A stretch of 34,834 nt of DNA from NCBI GenBank assembly GCA_036003365.1, contig DASYSL010000089.1:1-34834 (forward strand), given 5' to 3'. Position 1 is the stretch's first letter. Every line of letters begins with the position of its first letter. This stretch comes from DASYSL01 sp036003365. Lineage in GTDB: Bacteria > Eisenbacteria > RBG-16-71-46 > DASYSL01. Under the pieces are notes generated by a model. The model worked only from the letters and a program-made list of their open reading frames with translations, made no database searches and had not been told where the DNA came from. Positions 16,707 to 24,141 of this stretch are shown here, piece by piece. Made by a program: the position numbers and the translations under genes.

Positions 16707-17635
16707 GGCTTTCCTCCTGACTTGCCGGCGAGGGCGGCGGCCATCGAGTTCACCAGCACGTCGAACTTGGAAAAGACGTCGTCGGTGCCGGGCAGGCCGC
16801 CGGCCTCGGTCGCCACCTCGACCGCGACCCCACCGGCGCGCTTGGCCAGCTCCTGGCTCGCGTCGGCCTTGTAGTACGGCCCGTACACCACCACCTTCAC
16901 GTTGGACGCCTTCATGGCATCCGCCTCTTCGGCGATGTGACGCGGCGTGGGCGGAATGCCCGGCTTGGGCTCCACGTTGCCGAATTCCTTGAGGTCGAAG
17001 CGGTCGATGAAATAGATGAAGTTCTTGTGGTAGGTCACGATCGGCGTTCCCTTGAAGGGCGCCATCTGTTTCTGCCACTTGTCGAGCGAAGTCTCCATGC
17101 GCTCGTGGAACTGTTTGGCGTTGGCGGCGTAGTCGGCGGCGTTCGCTGGATCGAGCGCGGCGAAGACGCGCGCCAGGTGATCGGCCACCACCTCGAGCGC
17201 TTTGGGATCGAGATAGTAGTGTGGGTTGCCAAGCGGATGGACGTCGCCTACGGCACGGCTCACCGTGCCGTTCGGCTTCTCCAGCACGTGAACGCCCTCG
17301 GAAGCGTCGACGAAGCCCTTGGCGCCGGGCTGGATCTTGGGATTGCGGCTTCCGGGAAGGACGAGTGGCAGCCAGCCGGCGTCGAGCTCGAGCCCGGTCG
17401 AGATGTAGACGTCGGCGTGCTGGATCGCCTTCATGAGGCTGGGCTTGGCCGGCACGAAGTGCGGGTCTTCGTAGCCCCGGCACAAGCTCTCGGCGGTGAC
17501 GTGCTTGCCGCCGACGAAATGCGCCACCGAAGCCAGGTCGGTCAGTGACGTCGCGACCTTGAGGTCGGCGAACGAGGGTGCGGCTCCGAGCGCGGTCAGC
17601 GTCGCGACGGTGATGGATGCAATCAGCCGTTTCAT
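16703..17635 (-). CDS. znuA: Metal ABC transporter substrate-binding protein (ZnuA family)
   Basis: 310 aa from an ATG with AGGAGG upstream. It has a cleavable signal peptide ending FA-D at residue 24. Cluster A-I metal-binding landmarks are present: H59 in YEDPHFVPAKPS, H139 in GNPHYYLDP, H203 in TYHKNFIYF and an acidic ligand near D258. It lacks the His-rich loop typical of ZnuA, so zinc versus manganese is open; three His ligands favour zinc. It is a periplasmic protein that delivers metal to the permease encoded by the overlapping next gene. Confidence 0.92.
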   Translation of the reverse strand: MKRLIASITVATLTALGAAPSFADLKVATSLTDLASVAHFVGGKHVTAESLCRGYEDPHFVPAKPSLMKAIQHADVYISTGLELDAGWLPLVLPGSRNPKIQPGAKGFVDASEGVHVLEKPNGTVSRAVGDVHPLGNPHYYLDPKALEVVADHLARVFAALDPANAADYAANAKQFHERMETSLDKWQKQMAPFKGTPIVTYHKNFIYFIDRFDLKEFGNVEPKPGIPPTPRHIAEEADAMKASNVKVVVYGPYYKADASQELAKRAGGVAVEVATEAGGLPGTDDVFSKFDVLVNSMAAALAGKSGGKP

Positions 17636-17684
17636 GAATTCCTCCTGATCAAGGATCGAGCGGCCCCGTGCGCGCGCAGCGCGG

Positions 17685-18809
17685 TCAGTACGCATGGGCC
17701 GGGTGATAACCGATGGTGTAGCTGAGCTGGAGCAAAATGCGATCGTCGGTGGGATGGACCCCGGCGTCCGCCTTGGCATGGCTGTACTCGAGACGCACGA
17801 ACGAAAACTCCGAGGGCGACCAGGCGAGGTTCACGGACGCGCGGTTCACCTTGGCGGGAATGGGCGCGCCGGTCTCGTCCACCACGAAGTCGGTGAAGCT
17901 CTTGCGGGCCTGTTCGCCGCGTATGCCAGCCCACCAGATCTGCGACAGGCGATACTGGAACGAGGCATAGCCGCCGTCCTGCTCGCGGATGTAATCCCCG
18001 TTCGCCGAAGCAGCCTTCTGGATGTACTCGCTCTGCAGGATCCAGCCACGGCGGTTGGAATTCTTGGCCGGCACGTTGCGCACCGTGAGATCGGCGCCCC
18101 AGGCCATGTGGCCGTGGTCGTCGGTGCCGTGCCCGTGGATGAAGGACTGGCCGAACTCGAGCGTCGTCTCGTCGTTGACGTCGAACAGATTCTTCAGGTG
18201 AGCGAGGTACGGAATGTTGTCGTGCTCGCTGGAGCCAAAGTCGAGCGGATGGTCCTCGTCGGGGCCGACGGCCCGATACGCCCCTCCCGTCAGCTCCGCG
18301 TACCAGGGCAGGGGCGTGAGCCACGCCACCTCGAGGCCGGGATCCTTGAATCCTTCCTCGCCGATCGTGTTCGGCATGACGATCGGCGCCTCGATGAACG
18401 GGAAGGCGTGCGTGTGCAAGAGGCCGTGCTTACCGAAGGTTCCCCGAATCTGTCCCAGCTTGAGTTGAATGGCGGGCAGGCTCGTGTTTCTCACCCACAC
18501 TTCTTCGGGGTCGACGCCCTGGGGGGTGAACACGATGTTGCTGGTCAGTGTCCAATAGGGGTCGACCACCGAGATCAAGCTGATCTCGGCCTCGTCGAAC
18601 TGGAGCCCGTACGGCTGATCGAGGTTGTGCGCGGCCTGAGCGGAGAAGAGAGCATTCATCCCGATGGCCGGATTGGCCAGGTTGGAGAACATGGACGACG
18701 TCGATGCGCTCGGGGCTGACACAGACGTCGAGTCCTGGGCGAAGCCCATCGACGGCGCGAGCGCGAGCCCGCCGAGCAAGCAAGCGAAAGTGAGGCGCGT
18801 TCTGAGCAT
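17685..18809 (-). CDS. Outer-membrane barrel-like protein linked to metal uptake
   Basis: 374 aa from an ATG with GGGAGG just upstream; the frame extends seven codons further, without support. The signal peptide ends FAQ at about residue 25. The body has strand-like alternation typical of porins, the segment LKLGQIRGTFGKHGLLHTHAFPF, and a C-terminal aromatic tail (LQLSYTIGYHPAHAY). Residues 225-234 read HGHGTDDHGH, a compact metal-binding-like loop, and further His pairs occur near 128-134. It lies 49 bp upstream of the ZnuA gene on the same strand. I infer an outer-membrane channel or metal-capture protein serving that system. Confidence 0.78.
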   Translation of the reverse strand: MLRTRLTFACLLGGLALAPSMGFAQDSTSVSAPSASTSSMFSNLANPAIGMNALFSAQAAHNLDQPYGLQFDEAEISLISVVDPYWTLTSNIVFTPQGVDPEEVWVRNTSLPAIQLKLGQIRGTFGKHGLLHTHAFPFIEAPIVMPNTIGEEGFKDPGLEVAWLTPLPWYAELTGGAYRAVGPDEDHPLDFGSSEHDNIPYLAHLKNLFDVNDETTLEFGQSFIHGHGTDDHGHMAWGADLTVRNVPAKNSNRRGWILQSEYIQKAASANGDYIREQDGGYASFQYRLSQIWWAGIRGEQARKSFTDFVVDETGAPIPAKVNRASVNLAWSPSEFSFVRLEYSHAKADAGVHPTDDRILLQLSYTIGYHPAHAY

Positions 18810-18938
18810 GGAACCTCCCGTGGGAAGCATGCACAGCTCGCAGGCAGGGATCGTCGGGCGCGCGGATGTGCGCGCGCGACGGACCCATGGCCTGTCACCA
18901 ACGAGACGAAAAGACAGTTCTGTCGGTCGGGAGCGAGG

Positions 18939-19247
18939 CTAGGAGGCGGGAGGCGCTCGGGCAGAGACGAGGGCGCGGGACGCGAGGGCGGGAGCCGCCT
19001 CGGTCCACCACAGGACCTCGGGGGCTTCGGGGAGGCTCAAAATCGGAGCTTCCGCGGCCGTCGCGACGGTGATGCCACCGTGGAAAGCGGCGCAGGTGGC
19101 GCACGCGGCGTGGTCGGGCCGCGAGTCACAGTCGGGGTCGAGCAGGTGGTGCTCGAAGTGCGCCGCCGATCCGGCTGCGAAGAGCAGCAGGAGCAGCACG
19201 GGCATCCATCGTGCGAGCCATCTGCCCATGGTGTGCGGAGTGCTCAT
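18939..19247 (-). CDS. Small His/Cys-rich membrane or exported protein
   Basis: 102 aa from the ATG at 19247 (a GTG at 19268 and an ATG at 19229 are alternatives; no strong ribosome site decides). A hydrophobic N-terminal helix (WMPVLLLLLFAAGSAA) is followed by HFEHHLLDPDCD and then DHAACATCAAFHGG, a potential metal-binding patch of four or five His and three Cys. The C-terminus is Ala-rich. The layout recalls small DUF2946-like proteins that sit beside metal transport genes, but I cannot confirm the family. It is 129 bp upstream of the outer-membrane gene on the same strand, so it may belong to the metal cluster. Confidence 0.6.
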   Translation of the reverse strand: MSTPHTMGRWLARWMPVLLLLLFAAGSAAHFEHHLLDPDCDSRPDHAACATCAAFHGGITVATAAEAPILSLPEAPEVLWWTEAAPALASRALVSARAPPAS

Positions 19248-19297
19248 ACCGTGCGTGTAGTCTTCCACAGCTTTCGCGCGGCTCGCAAGGTGCTAGG

Positions 19298-21007
19298 ATG
19301 CCGGCTGTGCGCGCCCCTGCCTGGCTCGTCACGGCCGCTTCGCTCGCGCTGACCGCGTGGCTCCTCGCCGCCGGCTGCGGCGGGCGCATGGCCACCACGA
19401 GTGATGCGTCGGGACGGGAGTACTTCGGCAGCGTGCGCGTGCCCGGCGACCGCGTGTTCCGCTTCAACAACGCGGCCGAGCCCGAGCAGCTCGATCCCGG
19501 CCTCATGTCGGGCCAGCCCGATGGGCGCATCGCGCGCGCCATCTTCGAGGGGCTGGTGGTCGCCGATCCCCACACGCTTGCCCCCCTGCCCGGCCAGGCC
19601 TATCGCTGGGACATCTCGCCCGACGGACGTCGCTACGTGTTCCACATGCGTCCGGGCATCCGCTGGACCAACGGACGGCCGGTCACCGCCGGCGACTTCG
19701 AGTGGTCGTGGAAGCGCGTGCTCGATCCGGCGACCGGCAGCCGCTACGCCGGCATTCTCTCGGTCATCGAGAATGCGGACTCTTTCAATCAAAAACGCGC
19801 CGACGCCTCCCAGGTGGGTGTGCGCGCGCTCGACGACTCCACCTTGGAAGTGCGGCTCGTCAGCCCGGCGCCCTATTTTCTCAATCTGCTTACTTTTTAT
19901 ACGTGCCTGCCGGTGCCGCGCGAAGTGCTCGCGCGCTTCGGCGACCGCTGGACGCGCCCCGAGCACCTGGTCACCAACGGGCCCTTCGTTCTCGCCAGCT
20001 GGAAGCTGCGCGAGTCCATGGAGCTGGTGAAGAACCAGACCTACTGGGACCAAGCCAACGTGAAAGTCGATCGCATGATCGCCTATCCGGTCGACGACCA
20101 GACGACGAGCACCAACATGTACAAGGCGGGCGTCATCGACTGGCAGCCGAGCGGCAACGTGCCGGCGCCGTTCTTGCCCTTCATGCGCAAGTACGCCGAT
20201 TTCAGGGTCGGCCGCCAGCAGGCTCTGTATTTTTATTCCATCAACGTGACCAAGAAGCCGCTCGACAATGTCTGGGTGCGACGCGCGCTCACGCACGCGC
20301 TCGACCGCGCCACCCTGTGCGACAAGGTGCTCAAGGGCACGCGCCCGCCGTGGGGTCTCTTCTGCCCTTCCGGCTACGTGGGCTACACGCCCCCCCAGCC
20401 TGTGACCTACGACCCCGAGGAGGCGCGGCGCGATCTCGCCAAGGCGGGCTATCCCGGAGGCAAGGGATTCCCGCGCATCGAGATCCTCATCAATACGAGC
20501 GAGGATCACCGCCGCATCGCCGAGGCGGTGCAGGCGATGTGGCGCGCGAACTTGGGCATTCCTGTCGACGTCGCCAATCAGGAATGGGCAAGCTACCTCG
20601 AGAAGACGACGCAGGTGAAGTACGACGTGGCGCGCCGCTCGTGGATCGGCGATTACCCCGACCCTTCGACCTTCCTCGACATCATGCGGGGCGGCGACGG
20701 CAACAACCGCACCGGCTGGTCGAATCCCGAGTACAACCGACTGTGCGCCGAGGCGCGCATGGAGGCCGACCCCACCCGGCGCATGAAGCTCCTGTCGCAG
20801 GCGGAAGCCGTGTTGCTCGACGAGTCCCCAGTGATCCCCGTGTACCACTACGTGACCATGGAGCTGGTGAAGCCGTACGTGCGCGGCCTCTATCCCACCG
20901 TGCTCGATTATCACCCCTTGAAGTTCGTCTCGATCGATCCCGACTGGCGCGAGCACCCGGAGCCCGCGGGGTCCGACTCAACCCTCGCGGCGGAGCGGCA
21001 ACCGTGA
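19298..21007 (+). CDS. Peptide/oligopeptide ABC transporter substrate-binding lipoprotein
   Basis: 569 aa from an ATG with AAGGTG nearby; the open frame runs upstream, but this start gives a proper signal. The lipobox L-A-A-G-C27 makes it a lipoprotein. SBP family 5 (OppA/DppA) features run in order: FNNAAEPEQLDPGL (about 55-69), IFEGLVVADP, GIRWTNGRPVTAGDFEWSWKRVLDP, VTNGPFVLASW, RRALTHALDRATLCDKVLKG, GWSNPEYNRL. It binds peptides outside the inner membrane. The gene is divergent from the small His/Cys-rich gene and overlaps the permease gene by 4 bp. Confidence 0.92.
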   Translation: MPAVRAPAWLVTAASLALTAWLLAAGCGGRMATTSDASGREYFGSVRVPGDRVFRFNNAAEPEQLDPGLMSGQPDGRIARAIFEGLVVADPHTLAPLPGQAYRWDISPDGRRYVFHMRPGIRWTNGRPVTAGDFEWSWKRVLDPATGSRYAGILSVIENADSFNQKRADASQVGVRALDDSTLEVRLVSPAPYFLNLLTFYTCLPVPREVLARFGDRWTRPEHLVTNGPFVLASWKLRESMELVKNQTYWDQANVKVDRMIAYPVDDQTTSTNMYKAGVIDWQPSGNVPAPFLPFMRKYADFRVGRQQALYFYSINVTKKPLDNVWVRRALTHALDRATLCDKVLKGTRPPWGLFCPSGYVGYTPPQPVTYDPEEARRDLAKAGYPGGKGFPRIEILINTSEDHRRIAEAVQAMWRANLGIPVDVANQEWASYLEKTTQVKYDVARRSWIGDYPDPSTFLDIMRGGDGNNRTGWSNPEYNRLCAEARMEADPTRRMKLLSQAEAVLLDESPVIPVYHYVTMELVKPYVRGLYPTVLDYHPLKFVSIDPDWREHPEPAGSDSTLAAERQP

Positions 21008-21921
21008 CCGGATTCATCACGCGCCGGCTGCTCTTGCTCATTCCTACTTTGTGGATCATCGCGACGTTGACGTTTTTCCTGGTGCACGCGGCCCCGGGCG
21101 GACCCTTCCAGTCGGAACGCGACATCCCGGCCGCCGCCAAGGAGGCGTTGTACAAGAAGTACGGCTTGGACCGGCCGTTGATCGTCCAGTATGGCCGCTT
21201 CCTCACGCACGCCGCGGTGCTCGACTTCGGCCCCTCGTACGCCAATCCGGCCAAGGACGTGCGCGAGATCCTCTTCGAGTCGGCCAAGGTTTCGTTCGAG
21301 CTGGGCGGCTGGGCGCTGCTCCTTGCGCTGCTCCTCGGCGTGCCGATCGGCGTGTGGGCGGCCACGCGTCAGAACTCGGCCGGCGACTTCACCGCCATGT
21401 CGGTGGCGCTGCTCGGGGTGTCGATTCCCAACTTCGTGCTCGGGCCGCTCCTCGTCTTGTGGCTCTCGCTCACGCTCTTCTGGCTGCCGCCGGCGCTGTG
21501 GACCGGACCGTCGAGCCGCGTGCTTCCCGTGCTCACGCTGTCGGCGATCTACATCGCCTATCTGGCGCGTCTCACGCGCGGCGGCATGCTCGAAACCCTG
21601 CGCCAGGACTACGTGCGCACGGCGCGCGCCAAGGGGCTCGACGAGCGCCGCGTGGTGTTTCGCCACGCGTTTCGGCTCGGCATCCTGCCCGTGGTCTCGT
21701 ATCTCGGGCCGGCCACGGCGCGCGTGGTCATGGGATCGGTGGTGGTGGAGCAGATCTTCGCCATCCCGGGCCTCGGCCGGCATCTGGTGAACGGCGCCTT
21801 CAATCGCGATTACACGCTGGTGCTCGGCGTGGTGCTCTTCTATGCCGGCTTCCTGCTCATCTTCAATTTGCTCGTCGACCTGGCGTACGCCTGGCTCGAT
21901 CCGCGTGTGGAGCTGGCATGA
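21004..21921 (+). CDS. Peptide ABC transporter permease (OppB/DppB family)
   Basis: 305 aa from a GTG that overlaps the previous stop as GTGA. Six membrane helices are seen, starting RRLLLLIPTLWIIATLTFFLVHAAPGGPF, the classic OppB opening. The cytoplasmic EAA-like loop is TARAKGLDERRVVFRHAFRLGILPVV, which docks on the ATPase. A long periplasmic segment between helices 1 and 2 is typical of the family. It forms the translocation pore with the next gene's product. Confidence 0.93.
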   Translation: MTGFITRRLLLLIPTLWIIATLTFFLVHAAPGGPFQSERDIPAAAKEALYKKYGLDRPLIVQYGRFLTHAAVLDFGPSYANPAKDVREILFESAKVSFELGGWALLLALLLGVPIGVWAATRQNSAGDFTAMSVALLGVSIPNFVLGPLLVLWLSLTLFWLPPALWTGPSSRVLPVLTLSAIYIAYLARLTRGGMLETLRQDYVRTARAKGLDERRVVFRHAFRLGILPVVSYLGPATARVVMGSVVVEQIFAIPGLGRHLVNGAFNRDYTLVLGVVLFYAGFLLIFNLLVDLAYAWLDPRVELA

Positions 21922-22784
21922 GCGGGCGGCCCACCAGCCTGTGGTCGGACGCCATGCGCCGGTTACGGCGCAACCGCATGGCGGTGATATGCGGCATCTT
22001 CCTGGTGGCACTCGCCGTCCTGTGCTTTGGTGCGCCGTGGGTTCCGGGCCTCGCCGACCCGACCGCGCCCAATTTCGATCTCGGTGCGTCGCCGCCGTCG
22101 AGCGCGCACTGGTTCGGCACGGATCCCTTGGGCCGCGACCTCCTCGCCCGCGTGCTCTATGGCGGGCGCGTGTCGCTGGCCGTGGGCTTGGTGGCGACTC
22201 TGGTGAGCTTGCTGATCGGCGTCTCGTACGGGGCCATCGCCGGCTTTCGCGGCGGCAAGACCGACGAGATCATGATGCGAGCCGTCGACGTGCTCTATTC
22301 GCTGCCCTACATCTTCCTGGTGATCCTGCTGCTCGTCTTCTTCTCCAAGAGCCTGCTCATGCTCTTCGTGGCGCTGGGTCTCGTGCAGTGGCTCACCATG
22401 TCGCGCATCGTGCGCGGGCAGGTGCTCTCGCTCAAGCAGCAGACCTTCGTCGAAGCCGCCCGCGCCCTCGGCGCCTCGGACTGGCGCATCGTGTTCCTGC
22501 ACCTCGTGCCCAACACGCTCGGCCCGGTGATCGTGTACGCCACCCTGACCATCCCGGCCGTCATGCTGCAGGAGGCCTTCCTCTCGTTTCTGGGCCTCGG
22601 CGTCCAGCCGCCCGGCGCGTCGTGGGGCACGCTGCTCGACGATGGCCGCAAGATGATGACCCTGTTTCCTTGGCTCGTCATCTTCCCGGGCCTCGCCCTC
22701 GCCGCCACCCTCTTCGCTTTCAACTTCCTCGGTGATGGCTTGCGCGACGCGCTCGACCCGCAGTCGAGGCCGACGGGGGCCTAG
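21918..22784 (+). CDS. Peptide ABC transporter permease (OppC/DppC family)
   Basis: 288 aa from an ATG that overlaps the previous stop as ATGA. The N-terminal cytosolic WSDAMRRLRRNRMAVICGIFL and the HWFGTDPLGRDLLARVLYGGRVSLAVG segment are signatures of OppC. The EAA loop reads EAARALGASDWRIVFLHLVPN. The operon ends here: two palindromes, then a convergent gene, follow. Neither OppD- nor OppF-type ATPase genes are in the window, so the system depends on ATPases encoded elsewhere or shared. Confidence 0.93.
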   Translation: MSGRPTSLWSDAMRRLRRNRMAVICGIFLVALAVLCFGAPWVPGLADPTAPNFDLGASPPSSAHWFGTDPLGRDLLARVLYGGRVSLAVGLVATLVSLLIGVSYGAIAGFRGGKTDEIMMRAVDVLYSLPYIFLVILLLVFFSKSLLMLFVALGLVQWLTMSRIVRGQVLSLKQQTFVEAARALGASDWRIVFLHLVPNTLGPVIVYATLTIPAVMLQEAFLSFLGLGVQPPGASWGTLLDDGRKMMTLFPWLVIFPGLALAATLFAFNFLGDGLRDALDPQSRPTGA

Positions 22785-22798
22785 CCCCCCGCGCAATT

Positions 22799-22870
22799 TG
22801 GGTCCTTTCAGAAGAGGACCCACTTCGTCGTCTTGAAACGGAGAAATGGGTCCTTCCAGAAATGGACCCA
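22799..22870. repeat. Two palindromic units with 48-bp period (block 2)
   Basis: Unit 1 is TGGGTCCT (22799-22806) and AGGACCCA (22815-22822). Unit 2 is TGGGTCC (22847-22853) and GGACCCA (22864-22870). They begin 48 bp apart, the same period as the array at 1474-1576. The loops are related (TTTCAGAAG and TTCCAGAAAT), so the two units look like diverged copies. They lie between convergent genes and could fold as hairpins in both transcripts. Confidence 0.75.
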
Positions 22871-22898
22871 ACTCAGCTGTTTCGGAGCAGATAAAACA

Positions 22899-22928
22899 AA
22901 CCGGCCGAGGCGTAGGCCCCGGCCGGTT
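22899..22928 (-). terminator. Intrinsic terminator of the parvulin-lipoprotein unit
   Basis: AACCGGCCG (22899-22907) pairs with CGGCCGGTT (22920-22928). Read on the minus strand, the stem is followed by TTTGTTTTAT, so it best serves the leftward-transcribed gene that ends at 22955. Confidence 0.75.
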
Positions 22929-22954
22929 CGCCGATCCGTTCTGAAAAAAGCGAA

Positions 22955-23524
22955 TCAGCGCAAGCGCTTGATGATGTGCCAGCCGTACGGGCTGTCGGGC
23001 TTGTTGTAGTCGGCGATCCCGACGTCCCCCACCTTCAGGCTGAAGGCGGTGTTGCTGAAGCCCTTCACCATGCCGTCGCGCGGGAACTCGCCGGCCGACT
23101 GGTCAGCGGTCTGCCCGCGGTCCGCCAGGCGGTAGATGCCCGGGTACTGATCGTCGGTGTACTTCTGCACGAGCTGGCCGAAATCCTCACCCTTCTTGGC
23201 GCGGTCGAGAATCTCGTAGGCAAGCTTCTTGGCTTCCTCCTGCGAGCGCGTGATGTTCTTGCCCGGAATCGTGCCCACGAAACCGATCAGCACGTGCTGC
23301 ACCTCGATGTGGCCCGCGGGCAAGGGCGGCTGAGCGGTGGCATCGCGCTTGGCCGCTTCCATGCCGGCCGAATCCGGCGCGGCCGTGCTCGGCGTGGTGG
23401 TCTGGGCCGAGGTCGAGCTGGACTGCGAGTTGTCCACGGTTTCCTCCTTCTTCTGACAGCCGGCGAACAAGACGAGCGTCGTGGCCAAAGCCACGAGCGA
23501 CGAGCGCGAGAGAATGTTTCTCAC
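22955..23524 (-). CDS. Parvulin-type peptidyl-prolyl isomerase lipoprotein
   Basis: 189 aa from a GTG four bases after AAGGAGG. The lipobox L-F-A-G-C23 is followed by a Ser/Thr/Gln-rich linker (about 27-65). The rotamase (PPIC) domain covers about 70-189: IEVQHVLIGF, EEAKKLAYEILDRAKKGEDFGQLVQKYTDD, GEFPRDGMVKGFSNTAFSLKVGDVG and the C-terminal YGWHIIKRL. It is anchored in the periplasm, probably assisting folding of envelope proteins such as the barrels encoded nearby. It lies 43 bp downstream of the thioesterase gene. Confidence 0.92.
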   Translation of the reverse strand: MRNILSRSSLVALATTLVLFAGCQKKEETVDNSQSSSTSAQTTTPSTAAPDSAGMEAAKRDATAQPPLPAGHIEVQHVLIGFVGTIPGKNITRSQEEAKKLAYEILDRAKKGEDFGQLVQKYTDDQYPGIYRLADRGQTADQSAGEFPRDGMVKGFSNTAFSLKVGDVGIADYNKPDSPYGWHIIKRLR

Positions 23525-23567
23525 GATGCCTCCTTGCGTCTGAGGGTCGGCTGCGCCGTGATGACCG

Positions 23568-23987
23568 TCACAGGTCGGCGCGGCCTTCGAAGCGGCGGAT
23601 CCGCTCCCGCAAATCGTCGGCGAGCGGCGCCGATTGCTGGCGCTGGTAGTCGTAGATCACCTGCACCGAGGAGCCCTCGACCACGAGCCTCCGGGTCTTG
23701 GCCTCTTCGATGCGGTACTGGCAATCGAATGAGCGATTGCCGAGCCGTGACACGCGCACGCCGATGCGCAGGATCTCGCTCACGTAGGCGGGCGAGCGAT
23801 AATCGGCGGTCACGTGCGCGAAGATGAAGGGTACGCTGCCGTAGTCGCGATTGCCGGTCATTTCGGTCCAGTATCGGGCGCGGGCGACCTCGAAGTACGT
23901 GATGTATACCACATGGTTCAGATGCCCCATGGCATCGGTATCGCGGAACCGGGGCTCGATGTCGAAGACGACGGGAAAGCCTTCCAA
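23568..23987 (-). CDS. Acyl-CoA thioesterase, 4HBT (YbgC-like) hotdog fold
   Basis: About 139 aa if it starts at the TTG at 23987, nine bases after a GGAG; no ATG or GTG fits the fold, and the farther upstream reading overlaps the divergent asmA-like gene. The 4HBT signature RFRDTDAMGHLNHVVYITYFEVAR covers about 13-36, with the catalytic-type Asp18. The rest (FIFAHVTADYRSPAYVSEILRIGVRVSRLGNRSFDCQYRI) is the typical hotdog sheet. It would hydrolyse short- or medium-chain acyl-CoA in the cytosol. It is upstream of the parvulin gene on the same strand and divergent from the AsmA-like gene. Confidence 0.85.
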   Translation of the reverse strand: MEGFPVVFDIEPRFRDTDAMGHLNHVVYITYFEVARARYWTEMTGNRDYGSVPFIFAHVTADYRSPAYVSEILRIGVRVSRLGNRSFDCQYRIEEAKTRRLVVEGSSVQVIYDYQRQQSAPLADDLRERIRRFEGRADL

Positions 23988-24141
23988 GAGCGGAATCTCC
24001 GCGAAATACCAGGAACTTAAAGACGCCGGGGTGCAGGGCGAGGGCGAATCGGGCAGACTGTAGCCATCGGCACCCGGACACGCAACGAGGCGCCCGCCCC
24101 AGGACCCGGCACCGATCCCCACCCGCCACGAACGGAGAAGC

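Noticed and set aside
18913..18924. GACAG-TT-CTGTC inverted repeat upstream of the metal cluster's barrel gene
   Set aside because: The arms are only 5 bp and do not match a Zur or Fur box; too weak to call an operator.
19869..19905. T-rich patch (CTTACTTTTTATACG) in the peptide-binding protein gene, as a frameshift site or promoter
   Set aside because: The reading frame is intact on both sides with family motifs continuing; the patch simply encodes Phe-Tyr-Thr with AT-rich codons.
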